From Allacma fusca (taxonomy: Eukaryota; Arthropoda; Collembola; Symphypleona; Sminthuridae): a stretch of DNA of 64,000 bases. Position 1 is the stretch's first letter. Every line of letters starts with the position of its first letter. Position numbers and translations under genes: made by a program. Shown here piece after piece: positions 32,817 to 44,598 of this stretch. The notes under the pieces were generated by a model. That model searched no databases. It had not been told where the DNA came from and saw nothing but the letters and a program-made list of their open reading frames with translations. The stretch spans positions 291,001-355,000 of the forward strand of contig OX359245.1 of assembly GCA_947179485.1 (NCBI GenBank), written 5' to 3'.

Positions 32817-33347
32817 CTAAAGTGAGTAAGTGATTAAACAAGACTGACGTTTTCGCTGACTGCTTATGACTTTTTTATTTTTACCACACAATTTTTTTCT
32901 TTTAATGCTGCCTTTTCCTACTTGCTTCCTTCCTCTTAATTTTATTTCTGTTTTTAACGTTTTATCTGGTTTATCTATTGATGTCCCTTTATCATTTTTG
33001 ACTTTGTTGTGTAAATTAACAAAAGCCTTTTCACTGTCTACGGACTGTTCATCTACCCTTATCCAATAATTTAATTTGCCTTTGTCATGGTACAAATTAT
33101 TAGGGCATTTATAACAACAATGCACAATTTTTGCCGTACCGTTTACTTTCTCTTTATTAGTTACCTGTGAACTATGCTCAACATCGGAATTCTCAATTAG
33201 TTTTGGTTCGGATTCCGATGTGTTAGCGCTTTGAAATGCTTCGTCTTGTGAACCGTTACTTATAGAATTTTGTTTTTGTGCATTATATATTGTTATTAGC
33301 TTGTCATATAAAACTGGATCGATAACCTTCATTACTTTAGCCACCAT
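32817..33347 (-). CDS. Conserved Polinton small protein with basic C-terminus (Polinton-2 copy)
   Basis: 176 residues from the ATG at 33347. The N-terminal KVMKVIDPVLYDKLITIYN parallels the protein at 12686. A short Cys/His cluster (HCCYKCPNN) lies mid-chain and the C-terminus is very basic (LRGRKQVGKGSIKRKKLCGKN). Its frame is open and its start overlaps the upstream gene by 11 nt, as in Polinton-1. The basic tail suggests nucleic acid binding; function unknown. Confidence 0.6.
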   Translation of the reverse strand: MVAKVMKVIDPVLYDKLITIYNAQKQNSISNGSQDEAFQSANTSESEPKLIENSDVEHSSQVTNKEKVNGTAKIVHCCYKCPNNLYHDKGKLNYWIRVDEQSVDSEKAFVNLHNKVKNDKGTSIDKPDKTLKTEIKLRGRKQVGKGSIKRKKLCGKNKKVISSQRKRQSCLITYSL

Positions 33348-33651
33348 GAAAAACTAATTGTAATACTTCACATAAAATAAATGTAAAAATTATTTTCCGA
33401 AACAAGCTGTGAATATTACTAACTTGTGTGATTAAAAAAAGTTTAGATGTTTTGTATGGTAGCAATACAACGCGGTTTATTATATTTCTGTCTCGTCTAG
33501 TCACTTCGGTACACACAGAGTCTCCATTAACAATGAACTCTTTAATTGCAAGAATCTCGTCTTTTGAAGCCTTTTTTATACAGCGAACAAATTGTTTTTC
33601 ATCCGCAAAAGCGATTAGAAACTCAATAAATATTTCAGCACGGTTTGGCAT
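33337..33651 (-). CDS. Conserved Polinton small helical protein (Polinton-2 copy)
   Basis: 104 residues from the ATG at 33651 (MPNRAEIFIEFLIAF). The segment FVRCIKKASKDEILAIKEFIVNG corresponds to the Polinton-1 protein at 13098. Open throughout, ending in the 11-nt overlap with the next gene. No catalytic motif; function unknown. Confidence 0.6.
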   Translation of the reverse strand: MPNRAEIFIEFLIAFADEKQFVRCIKKASKDEILAIKEFIVNGDSVCTEVTRRDRNIINRVVLLPYKTSKLFLITQVSNIHSLFRKIIFTFILCEVLQLVFHGG

Positions 33652-33731
33652 TTCAAATTTTTTAACTCGGACAATATACCTCACACTGGTCACCCAGAAA
33701 TAAACACGAGCGAACCCAATACTTATACTTT

Positions 33732-34061
33732 TTATTCCTCGGATGCAAATCTAAAACTAAACATTTTCCCGCCAACTGCCCTTTCATAAGCCGATTCTAA
33801 AAATTTTGTTTCCCCCGGAGAAATCTGTGGAGCTACGTACGTAAACGAAGACTTGTCACGCGGTTGATCGAATATAATAATCATTTGTGTATTTAAATTA
33901 ACGGTTCGGAGATTTTTCACGAACATATTCTGTAATATTAAACAAATAGACGCTTGACGGTGATGGGCAGACTTTACGAAATATCTAGTGATTATTTCGT
34001 TATTCTCACCTCGAGATATTTCGTCAGCCTTATCATCCACAGTAATTAGTAAAAATTTCAA
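33732..34061 (-). pseudogene. Packaging ATPase, C-terminal part only (Polinton-2)
   Basis: It has Walker B (LLITVDDKAD), then ICLILQNMF and FESAYERA-like sequence that align with the ATPase at 13802. The N-terminal third with Walker A is absent from this frame, and upstream sequence has stops. This marks the truncated right end of Polinton-2. Confidence 0.75.
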
Positions 34062-36143
34062 AGTTATGCAAGATTTTAAACTATCAGAATATGTACGGTG
34101 ATGTGCTTAGAATATTTCCAATGGTAGCAACCAAAATATTGGAAGTACCTGTTTACAAGATTGATCCTACTTCAATTTGTTTTTATGGATGTATAGCTTT
34201 TATGACACCTCAAATAATTTTATCTGCTTCGTATTTAAACCTACTAAAGTTTCGTTTTTGCAGCTTCAGTGGGTTCGTGATATGATCATACATAAATGTC
34301 TGTACTATGTAAATCAAATTAAAAAAATATTAAAATGTAATAATTACAAACTTTTTTATTTCACGATTATTTGTTGAGCCTCATACAAAGCAACGTTTTG
34401 CTCCCATCCTACGTTATTATTTTATTTTACACTCATTTGAAAAATATTTTAAAAACAAGTGCAGTTTTATTTTACTGGCTTCAGATTTAGATTTGAGTTA
34501 TGTGACTTACCCACACAAACTGTAAGCCAATATTCATTTCTTGGTAAGACCATCAAATTAATTGATTAAAATACAATAGAATACAACGAAATTTGATTAA
34601 AAATTCAAACTTTCAATAACTGATTAAATTTAAGTTTGCTTTTTAAATTCCACAAATTTCAATTTTTCCCTTGGGAAGACGATTCTTTTGATTCTTAATG
34701 TTTGGACTCAAGTGAATTCCCAAAAGATTGGAGCAAGAGTTTGCCGAAATATTTTTACGAAGGTCAGGTCATCCATGAATTGGTATATTTTACAATAGAC
34801 ATTTTTGTCGATGTAAATGCAGTCCGCGGACACAATGGGAAATTTGAATGATACCAAATGTGCTGTGGTGTTGAATGGAAAATTTCCATGCCAACTTTAA
34901 TTTAAACATTAAATTGAACTGCGGAAGTTACACAGACGATTGTGAATAGCAATTACCGAATTATCTACTTTTTAAAAATATTTTACTATAACGGCGCTTT
35001 AAATGTTTACTTCAAATTTAAGTTTCAAGTTTAATTTAATAAATACTTAAACATAAATACACATAACAAACACAGAAATGATTATTTATAATTGTTGCTA
35101 GATATTTCAAAAATGTTTTAGCATTCACGCCACAGCAGATATTTTGTCGGGAATCGACGCACATTAGTGTGGAAGATAAAAATTGCAAAACCTGAAGTGT
35201 GTGTCGAGAACGTATATATCACGTAAATTTAACAACGTCTATTTATGACAGCTCAATAAAATTTGTCCCCTTTAAAAACGGCCAAATATTTGCTCATTCA
35301 AATAGTCTTTCAATATTTTAAAAATTTTTAAACATTCATGTCACATTACGTCCTGAAAACCAGGAGTTTTGAAGCAAAATTTATTTTGTCGAAATAAAAT
35401 ACCAAATACCATACGGTACGACCAATGAAGTGATAGAGGCACTACTGCTGGATTACATATCAACATGGAGGTATGGGGTAAAGGTGAGCAATTATTGTTT
35501 GTTGTGTAGTTTAAAACATTCCTCGTTTCGTTTCAAAGGAACAATTGAGCATAGTTTTGTAGCACAGTAATAATTTTGGGACGGATTCGCAAGGTCATCT
35601 GCCAAGTCAATACGATTTTGAATTAATTTTGTTTAAACTGCTAAGAGAATTGGGAAATTTTGAAAATAAATTTTTTCAGTCGTTTATGAACTGAGTCAAT
35701 TGTGGAACCCTCTGAAATAAATTAACGTTGATTAGAACTAAACTATTCGAAGCTGCATTTGATTACAAACTTAAGATTTAAAATTGTTTTATTTATCCAT
35801 CTCCTTTTCTAGATGTCATAAGATCTGAAAAAAATAGAAAATAAAATGTATTCATGGTTATTTCGATTCTATTTTTATAATATATATTATAATTCTGGTA
35901 TTAATACAGGAACCAATATCTCGAAATTTTGTTTTCAAATCCATTGACTCCTTTGGTGGTAAATTTGTATGGTTTTGACGCCCCTTGAAATACCTTTTTA
36001 AACCGTCAGATCTTATATTACAGGTGTAATGATATTCCGTACAAAATTAAAACTATTTTCCGTTTGGATTCACTCGAACAATTAATGCACATGGTTTTGT
36101 AGAACAGTACATCTGAGAAGCCAGTATGATTTTGAATAATAAT

Positions 36144-36187
<44 letters not shown>

Positions 36188-36235
36188 TAATAATTGAAAT
36201 CCTTAGATAATTGGAAATTTTTTTAAATGAATTCT
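34062..36235. other. Gene-poor AT-rich region
   Basis: No supported gene. It contains a (TA)n run at 36149-36183 and segments resembling pieces near 43200 and 46190 (for example the AAAATTTATTTTGT motif near 35375), which suggests old dispersed repeats. Confidence 0.4.
36149..36183. repeat. (TA)n microsatellite
   Basis: About 35 nt of uninterrupted TA dinucleotides. Confidence 0.95.
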
Positions 36236-36600
36236 AACACAATTTATTTTCTGAATATCCACGCTGCTGAAAATATTTTTCTAGTAACATTTTGGAGATA
36301 TTTCGAAGTTCAATTCCAGCCAAAAATGAAAATAGATATTGAAACGTAGGAGAAGTAAGGGGAAAGAGAGAAAGTGAGAGAGACAGAGAAACAGGAAAGA
36401 AGACAAGGAAGGGCTTATTTGGAGTTGAAAGTTGAGGGAAGGGAGTGGATGGAAAATAAAAGAGGTCTTGAGAATACGGAAAAGTAGGGACGCAGATTAA
36501 ACCAAAAGAGGGCGAACCCAGGAACAAATTCCGTACCCATATATGTAGTTAGATCCTCGTTAGAGTTCAACCCCATTAAGCACTATGTACATGAGGAAGT
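36236..36600. repeat. Dispersed repeat copy A with purine-rich insert
   Basis: It shares with 43290-43460 the phrases CACGCTGCTGAAAATATTTTT, GGAGTTCAATTTCAGGTG-like and AAAATGAAAATAGATATT, and the later CATTAAGCACT followed by GGAAGTT. Between them copy A carries ~180 bp of AG-rich DNA (36345-36520: GGAAAGAGAG and similar) that copy B lacks. Family unknown. Confidence 0.55.
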
Positions 36601-36776
36601 TGATGATGTCTAACGTTTAAGGATGTCTGGGTTTTGTATACAGAACTTGACCTTGAATGCCTAGAATATATGATAAATTAAATGTATTGCTGGAGGATTT
36701 AATTAAAATAAAAATAATTGCTGTATATTGTGTATAATTGCCCCGTAGATATTATTTTTAATGTTTTAACATTAGC

Positions 36777-39700
36777 GCAAGCTTAACTGCATGCTAAACT
36801 GCATGCTTAACTGCAAGCTTAACTGCAAGCTTAACTGCATAATTAACTGCAAGCTTAACTGCAAGCTTAACTGCATGCTTAACGGCATGCTTAACCGCAT
36901 GCTTAACTGCATGCTTAACCGCATGCTTAACTGCATGCTTAACCGCATGCTTAACTGCATGATCAACTGCATGCTCAACATCATGCTCAACTGCATGCTC
37001 AACTGCATGCTCAACTGCATGCTCAACTGCATGCTTAACTGCAAGCTTAACTGCAAACTTAACTGCATGCTTAACGGCATGCTTAACTGCATGCTCAACT
37101 GCAAGCTTAACTGCATGCTTAACCGCATGCTAAACTGCATGCTTAACTGCATACTTAACTGCATGCTTAACTGCATGCTTAACTGCAAGCTTAACTGCAT
37201 GCTAAACTGCATGCTTAACTGCAAGCTTAACTGCAAGCTTAACTGCATGCTTAACTGCAAGCTTAACTGCAAGCTTAACTGCATGCTAAACTGCAAGCTT
37301 AACTGCAAGCTTAACTGCATGCTTAACTGCATGCTTAACTGCAAATTTAACCGCATGCTTAACCGCATGCTTAACTGCATGCTTAACTGCATGCTTAACT
37401 GCAAGCTTAACTGCAAGCATAACTGCATGCTTAACTGCATGCTTAACTGCATGCTAAACTGCATGCTTAACTGCATGCTTAACTGCATGCTTAACTGCAT
37501 GCTTAACTGCAAATTTAACTGCATGCTTAACCGCATGCTAAACTGCATGCTTAACTGCATGCTTAACTGCAAGCTTAACTGCATGCTTAACTGCAAGCTT
37601 AACTGCAAACTTAACTGCATGCTTAACTGCATGCTTAACTACATGCTTAACTACTTGCTTAACTGCATGCTTAACTGCATGCTTAACTGCAAGCTTAACT
37701 GCAAGCATAACATCATGCTTAACTGCATGCTTAACTGCATGCTTAACTGCATGCTTAACTGCAAACTTAACTGCATGCTTCACCGCATGCTAAACTGCAT
37801 GCTTAACTGCAAGCTTAACTGCATGCTTAACTGCATGCTTAACTGCAAGCTAAACTGCAAGCTAAACTGCATGCTTAACTGCAAGCTTAACTGCATGCTA
37901 AACTGCATGCTTAACTGCATGCTAAACTGCAAGCTTAACTGCATGCTTAACTGCAAGCTTAACTGCAAGCTTAACTGCATGCTAAACTGCAAGCTTAACT
38001 GCAAGCTTAACTGCAAGCTTAACTGCATGCTTAACTGCATGCTTAACTGCAAATTTAACTGCATGCTTAACCGCATGCTTAAAAGCATGCTTAACTGCAT
38101 GCTTAACTGCAAGCATAACTGCATGCTTAACTGCATGCTTAACTGCATGCTTAACTGCATGCTTAACTGCAAATTTAACTGCATGCTTAACCGCATGCTA
38201 AACTGCATGCTTAACTGCATGCTTAACTGCAAGCTTAACTGGAAGCATAACTGCATGCTTAACTGCATGCTTAACTGCATGCTTAACTGCATGCTTAACT
38301 GCATGCTTAACTGCATGCTAAACTGCATGCTAAACTGCATGCTTAACTGCATGCTTAACTGCATGCTTAACTGCAAGCTTAACTGCAAGCATAACATCAT
38401 GCTTAACTGCATGCTTAACTGCAAGCTTAACTGCATGCTTAACTGCAAATTTAACTGCATGCTTAACCGCATGCTAAACTGCATGCTTAACTGCATGCTT
38501 AACTGCAAGCTTAACTGGAAGCATAACTGCATGCTTAACTGCATGCTTAATTGCATGCTTAACTGCATGCTAAACTGCATGCTAAATTGCATGCTTAACT
38601 GCATGCCTAACTGCATGCTTAACTGCATGCTTAACTGCATGCTTAACTGCATGCTTAACTGCATGCTTAACTGCATGCTTAACTGCATGCTTAACTGCAT
38701 GCTTAACTGCATGCTTAACTGCATGCTTAACTGCATGCTTAACTGCATGCTTAACTGCATGCTTAACTGCATGCTTAACTGCATGCTTAACTGCATGCTT
38801 AACTGCATGCTTAACTGCATGCTTAACTGCATGCTTAACTGCATGCTTAACTGCATGCTTAACTGCATGCTTAACTGCATGCTTAACTGCATGCTTAACT
38901 GCATGCTTAACTGCATGCTTAACTGCATGCTTAACTGCATGCTTAACTGCATGCTTAACTGCATGCTTAACTGCATGCTTAACTGCATGCTTAACTGCAT
39001 GCTTAACTGCATGCTTAACTGCATGCTTAACTGCATGCTTAACTGCATGCTTAACTGCATGCTTAACTGCATGCTTAACTGCATGCTTAACTGCATGCTT
39101 AACTGCATGCTTAACTGCATGCTTAACTGCATGCTTAACTGCATGCTTAACTGCATGCTTAACTGCATGCTTAACTGCATGCTTAACTGCATGCTTAACT
39201 GCATGCTTAACTGCATGCTTAACTGCATGCTTAACTGCATGCTTAACTGCATGCTTAACTGCATGCTTAACTGCATGCTTAACTGCATGCTTAACTGCAT
39301 GCTTAACTGCATGCTTAACTGCATGCTTAACTGCATGCTTAACTGCATGCTTAACTGCATGCTTAACTGCATGCTTAACTGCATGCTTAACTGCATGCTT
39401 AACTGCATGCTTAACTGCATGCTTAACTGCATGCTTAACTGCATGCTTAACTGCATGCTTAACTGCATGCTTAACTGCATGCTTAACTGCATGCTTAACT
39501 GCATGCTTAACTGCATGCTTAACTGCATGCTTAACTGCATGCTTAACTGCATGCTTAACTGCATGCTTAACTGCATGCTTAACTGCATGCTTAACTGCAT
39601 GCTTAACTGCATGCTTAACTGCATGCTTAACTGCATGCTTAACTGCATGCTTAACTGCATGCTTAACTGCATGCTTAACTGCATGCTTAACTGCATGATT

Positions 39701-41078
39701 AACTGCATGCTTAACTGCATGCTTAACTGCATGCTTAACTGCATGCTTAACTGCATGCTTAACTGCATGCTTAACTGCATGCTTAACTGCAAGCTTAACT
39801 GCAAGCTTAACTGCAAGCTTAACTGCAAGCTTAACTGCAAGCTTAACTGCAAGCTTAACTGCATGCTTAACTGCATGCTTAACTGCATGCTTAACTGCAT
39901 GATCAACTGTATGCTTAACTGCATGCTTAACTGCAAGCTTAACTGCAAGCTTAACTGCAAGCTTAACTGCAAGCTTAACTGCAAGCTTAACTGCAAGCTT
40001 AACTGCATGCTTAACTGCATGCTTAACTGCATGATTAACTGTATGCTTAACTGCATGCTTAACTGCAAGCTTAACTGCATGCTTAACTGCATGCTTAACT
40101 GCATGCTTAACTGCATGCTTAACTGCATGCTCAACTGCATGCTCAACTGCATGCACAACTGCATGCTTAACTGCATGATTAACTGCACGCTCAACATCAT
40201 GCTCAACTGCATGCTCAACTGCATGCTCAACTGCATGGTTAACTGCATGCTCAACTTCATGCTCATTCTTATGCTTAACTGCATGCTTATTCCTATGCTT
40301 AACTGCATGCTTAACTGCATGCTTATTCCTATGCTTAACTGCATGCTTAACTGCATGCTTAACTGCATGCTTATTCCTATGCTTAACTGCATGCTTAACT
40401 GCATGCTTAACTGCATGCTTAACTGCATGCTTAACTGCATGCTTAACTGCATGCTTAACTGCATGCTTAACTGCATGCTTAACTGCATGCTTAACTGCAT
40501 GCTTAACTGCATGCTTAACTGCATGCTTAACTGCATGCTTAACTGCATGCTTAACTGCATGCTTAACTGCATGCTTAACTGCATGCTTAACTGCATGCTT
40601 AACTGCATGCTTAACTGCATGCTTAACTGCATGCTTAACTGCATGCTTAACTGCATGCTTAACTGCATGCTTAACTGCATGCTTAACTGCATGCTTAACT
40701 GCATGCTTAACTGCATGCTTAACTGCATGCTTAACTGCATGCTTAACTGCATGCTTAACTGCATGCTTAACTGCATGCTTAACTGCATGCTTAACTGCAT
40801 GCTTAACTGCATGCTTAACTGCATGCTTAACTGCATGCTTAACTGCATGCTTAACTGCATGCTTAACTGCATGCTTAACTGCATGCTTAACTGCATGCTT
40901 AACTGCATGCTTAACTGCATGCTTAACTGCATGCTTAACTGCATGCTTAACTGAAGCTTAACTGCATGCTTAACTGCATGCTTAACTGCATGCTTAACTG
41001 CAAGCTTAACTGCATGCTTAACTGCAAGCTTAACTGCATGCTTAACTGCAAATTTAACTGCATGCTTAACCGCATGCA
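36777..41078. repeat. 4.3-kb satellite array of a 12-bp unit
   Basis: About 358 tandem copies of CTGCATGCTTAA. The main variants are CTGCAAGCTTAA, CCGCATGCTTAA, CTGCATGCTAAA and CTGCAAATTTAA. The blocks 38590-39700 and 40380-40945 are almost pure consensus; the left part and 39780-40260 are variant-rich. Higher-order copies exist (276 bp apart at 38171 and 38447; 144 bp apart at 39791 and 39935). One unit near 40953 is 11 bp long. Every frame is open on both strands because 12 is divisible by 3, giving huge artefactual ORFs (1387 and 1054 codons). Confidence 0.98.
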
Positions 41079-41790
41079 GTTATTATTGCAATCTGTTGAT
41101 GTATTCGCTTTGATTTTAACGTTGGTGTTCTCTGCTTTTAAATGCCCTGCAGCAACTTCAGCGTTATGTGCTATAAAGTGAAATTCCAATGTATACCCTT
41201 TTTTTTGGTGCAAATGCATATTGTGACACAAAGTCTAAACAATTACAACAGCATTTAATTTATATGTCTGATCTTGAGGACTAACCCAATAGCGTCTATT
41301 GACACTTATATATAATATATTATAAAGTCTTTTCAATTATGCACATTTAGCAGTACATTTTGAAAAATATAAACACTGCAAGTAATAATTATTTATAAAA
41401 GAACGTTTCTACACTTTAAATTGTTTTATTTTTCAAGCTCGGTACAAAATAAAAGTTTATATTCTCAATTTATGCACAAACAGGGGTTTTGAGCTATTAT
41501 CGAATAAGACAAATTTTGAACTAAATTTTTCATCTCCATCATTCAAGGGTAATAGTAGAAATTTTATACATAAGGAAAATCACGACATATTGTCGAAAAT
41601 CATATTCGTCATTTGTTAACCAAATTTTTACTTCAGTAAAGTAGATATAAATTACTGAAGTAGTATCATCCCTCTCAAACTAAAATGACGGAAGTATCGT
41701 GAAGATGTTGATACGTATATTGTCTAGACGCGTTCAGGAAAACAATGTGAGTAAAATAGCTTGTACAAATTTTTTTAATATTTTTTTTGC
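41079..41790. other. Non-coding flank of the satellite
   Basis: AT-rich, no supported ORF. Confidence 0.4.
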
Positions 41791-41798
41791 ACATACGT

Positions 41799-42633
41799 TA
41801 GTGCTGTCCATGGGAACGGAAATTTGGTACCCATACCTGTTCCTGTACCTGTACCCATTTTTTCAGGAACTAAAGCAATGGTCCTGTTCCTGTTCCCATA
41901 AAAATGGGTACCAATTCAAAGTTCCTGGACCTGTTCCTGCAAGAACAGGAATGTTCCTGTTCCTGTTCCCAAAAGTACTTAAAGACTAGCAGAAAAGTAC
42001 AACCTACACATTTATGCCCCAAGTAACTCTATATATTTATGCATCAATTTAAAAAACCAAATATCAAATCGACTTTATTAAAAGTAAATAACAGTACACC
42101 ATCTCCAATACCTTTATCTACTCGAATTTAAATGAGAATTCAGTAACAGTAATTAAATTAATCATCGCAGTGCAAAGTTCAGTAGTAACTGCAATTACCT
42201 AATACAAGTAGCACTTTCAATATACTTTTGCTGAACTAACCAGGATAGAGCACGCTGGAGTTTTCTGAGCTACAATTTTGGGTTTAAGTTCCACAGAGTT
42301 CCATTTTTGCAACGTGTTAATTAATTATTATTTATTATTTTGCTAAATAATAACGTGCGAAAGAGTGACTTATTTGGCATGTTGCGACGTACTTTTAAAA
42401 TAATATTTTATTTGTGAGGTATTTTTATATTATAAACTTGATGTGAATACCAGGTAGGTACACGTTTTGTTCCTGTTCCCAAACCCGCTTTTGTTCCCAT
42501 ATTTTGGGAACAATTGCTATGTTCCCAAACGTTCCCAAAGTGTTTTGGGAACAAAATTTGTGTTCCCGTACGCACCCATTCCTGTTCCTGTTCCCAAAAA
42601 CCTGGGTGTCTCCTGTTCCCATGGACAGCACTA
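41799..42633. mobile_element. hAT-type non-autonomous element, family TAGTGCTGTCC
   Basis: 835 bp with inverted termini TAGTGCTGTCCATGGGAAC and a perfect 8-bp target duplication ACATACGT (41791-41798 and 42634-42641). Both subterminal regions consist of degenerate CCTGTTCC/TTCCCA repeats in opposite orientation; the centre is AT-rich and non-coding. Confidence 0.92.
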
Positions 42634-42641
42634 ACATACGT

Positions 42642-44298
42642 GTTCAGGAATATATTTTGAAAATCTATATTTATGGGATTTAACAAGCAAATTATGAATA
42701 AAAAATAGGTGTAGGTCATAATTTACCGAAGTGTATTTTATCATGAAATGCTTACACTTAGAATTTACATATCAACGATTCTACTGCTATTAATACTTCC
42801 GTTATTTTTATTTTGACAGGGATCCCTTTACTTCTGATAAATTGTATGAAAATATAGTCCAATGCAATTCCACTTAAAATAAAAATTTAATAAGATTACA
42901 AATACAAATCTCTAACTGGATTTTCAAATTTTGATGGCAATATCTCGAGATTTGTTTCCAAACCCATCGGTGCTTTTTGTGGTAACTTCTAAAAAGTCTT
43001 CTTGTTCTAAAAAATAATAAAAATTCGCTGGAATTCCACGCCGCGTAAAATATTATCTAACGTTACCATATCGTAGAGTTGAGAAATGCTGGTTCTTGTT
43101 GAAATGAGGAAATATCTTAAATAAAACAATACATGTTTTTTAACTATTCCAGTATTTGCTTGAATATCAGTAGTATTCAAGCAAAATTTGTTTTGTAGGA
43201 ATGACATCAAAAAATTTGAAAATACTTTTGAATCAACCATCGTCCCTGACATGTAAATTATATTGAAGAATTATTGGAATAAAAATTATTTAATGTATTG
43301 CTGAATAGCCGCGCTGTTGAAAATATTTTTTCATTTAACAAATAAATACATTGGAGATACATTTTTGGAGTTCAATTTCAGGTGAAAATGAAAATAGATA
43401 TTAAAACTCCTCATCAAGTTCATCCTCATTAAGCACTGCGTGGGGAAGTTCCAGCAAACTTAAATATAACTACTTAATTATTAATTTGTATTCTGTAATT
43501 TGGAATTTTTATTTTTTGTTAAATTATATTTTCACTGTACATTGTAGATTGACTTTTTCTGGTATGTATTTTGGCACAATAGTCCAAGTATTTTCCAACG
43601 CTCAAATTGGATAAATAATTCTTCTAGAACATAATAAGAATTTGCTGAATTTCCACGCTGCACAAAATATTTTTGCAGTTCGTTTACTCTGCAAACGAAT
43701 TAGATTTTCGGCTAGTGTTCAAACAGAAGTTTGGAGTTACAACTGAATACAACAAGTTTTTAACCAAAATTTTCACTAAACTAATTTGATTTGTTCAAGA
43801 TGCACAATTCGTTCAAAAAATTCACCACAGGACTAAGTTTTTTTTGCAAGTTCACTAAATTATCCTATTATTCGAAGGGACTGTCTTCCCTGACATTTAA
43901 ATTATAGTGAAAAATTCGTCGGATAATTATTTAATGCAATAAACTTTGATGACAGTTCAAATTTCTGTTCGTAAAGCTTGATAATGATAATCCTGTTTAT
44001 TTACAATTAAAAGCGCAGTAGTTTCAATTTTATTTTAAAATAACATTTGGTAGTTCATGGTTTGCTTCAAGCTAGAAAAATAAATACTCCAAATTTGCGG
44101 AGCTATTTGTCTTAAAAATTACACCGCAGGATTTTCTGATTTTTTAAAAAACTTCAGTACTTATTTCACTTAAATAGTAAACAACAAATTGATGAAAAAT
44201 TGTCGCATATACGCATGGCTTTAATGAGAAATGGATGCCCACAAAAATGCATTGAAAGATGGATTTGGAGAATGCAAACAAAATTCTATGGAGCCAAT
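42642..44298. other. Gene-poor region with dispersed repeat copy B (43290-43460)
   Basis: No supported gene. 43290-43460 is related to 36236-36600. The pieces near 43180 and 43650 also recur elsewhere in the window (for example CCACGCTGCACAAAATATTTTTGCAG). Confidence 0.45.
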
Positions 44299-44300
44299 TA

Positions 44301-44486
44301 CAGTAAAATCTCTTTATAACGGCCGCTTTATAACGGAATTCTCATTATACTGGACACATTTGTTCATCCCCACCAAAAGTAGTTGTGTAAGCATATAATG
44401 TCCGTTATAATCATATAACGGAATACTGTTTATACCGGATAAAAATCCAAGCTCCCTTGCGATTCCGTTATAAACAGATTTTACTG
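44301..44486. mobile_element. pogo/Tigger-like MITE
   Basis: 186 bp with termini CAGTAAAATCTCTTTATAACGG and its inverted partner, flanked by TA on both sides (44299-44300 and 44487-44488). Internal copies of TATAACGG occur in both orientations. The CAGTA start and TA duplication are typical of pogo-type Tc1/mariner relatives. Confidence 0.88.
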
Positions 44487-44598
44487 TATTTCTATTCTAA
44501 ATATTCAAATCACATTCCTACAAATCATTTTCCAGATACGAAAATTAATGTTGTGACACTTTTGCAAGAGATCAATAAAAAAATTAAATAGTCTGAAC

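Larger units (their letters stand above)
26103..34061. mobile_element. Decayed, truncated Polinton (Polinton-2)
   Basis: It has the same gene order and orientation as the left two thirds of Polinton-1: helicase (+), polymerase B (-), membrane protein (-), two small conserved genes overlapping by 11 nt (-), packaging ATPase (-). Protein similarity is clear but distant, so it belongs to a different lineage and is not a duplication of Polinton-1. Nothing follows the ATPase: no protease, capsid or integrase and no TIR. The polymerase has many breaks. A hAT element is nested inside (32122-32458). Confidence 0.85.

Noticed and set aside
34091-34285. Plus-strand ORF with PTSICFYGC, faintly like the ATPase N-terminus in inverted orientation
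   Set aside because: The similarity is a handful of residues without a P-loop; an inversion of Polinton-2 sequence cannot be supported.
36791-40954. Giant ORFs (1387 codons plus strand, 1054 and 524 codons minus strand) encoding tetrapeptide repeats
   Set aside because: The 12-bp satellite unit is a multiple of three without stops, so most frames on both strands stay open. No start context, composition or conservation supports a protein.
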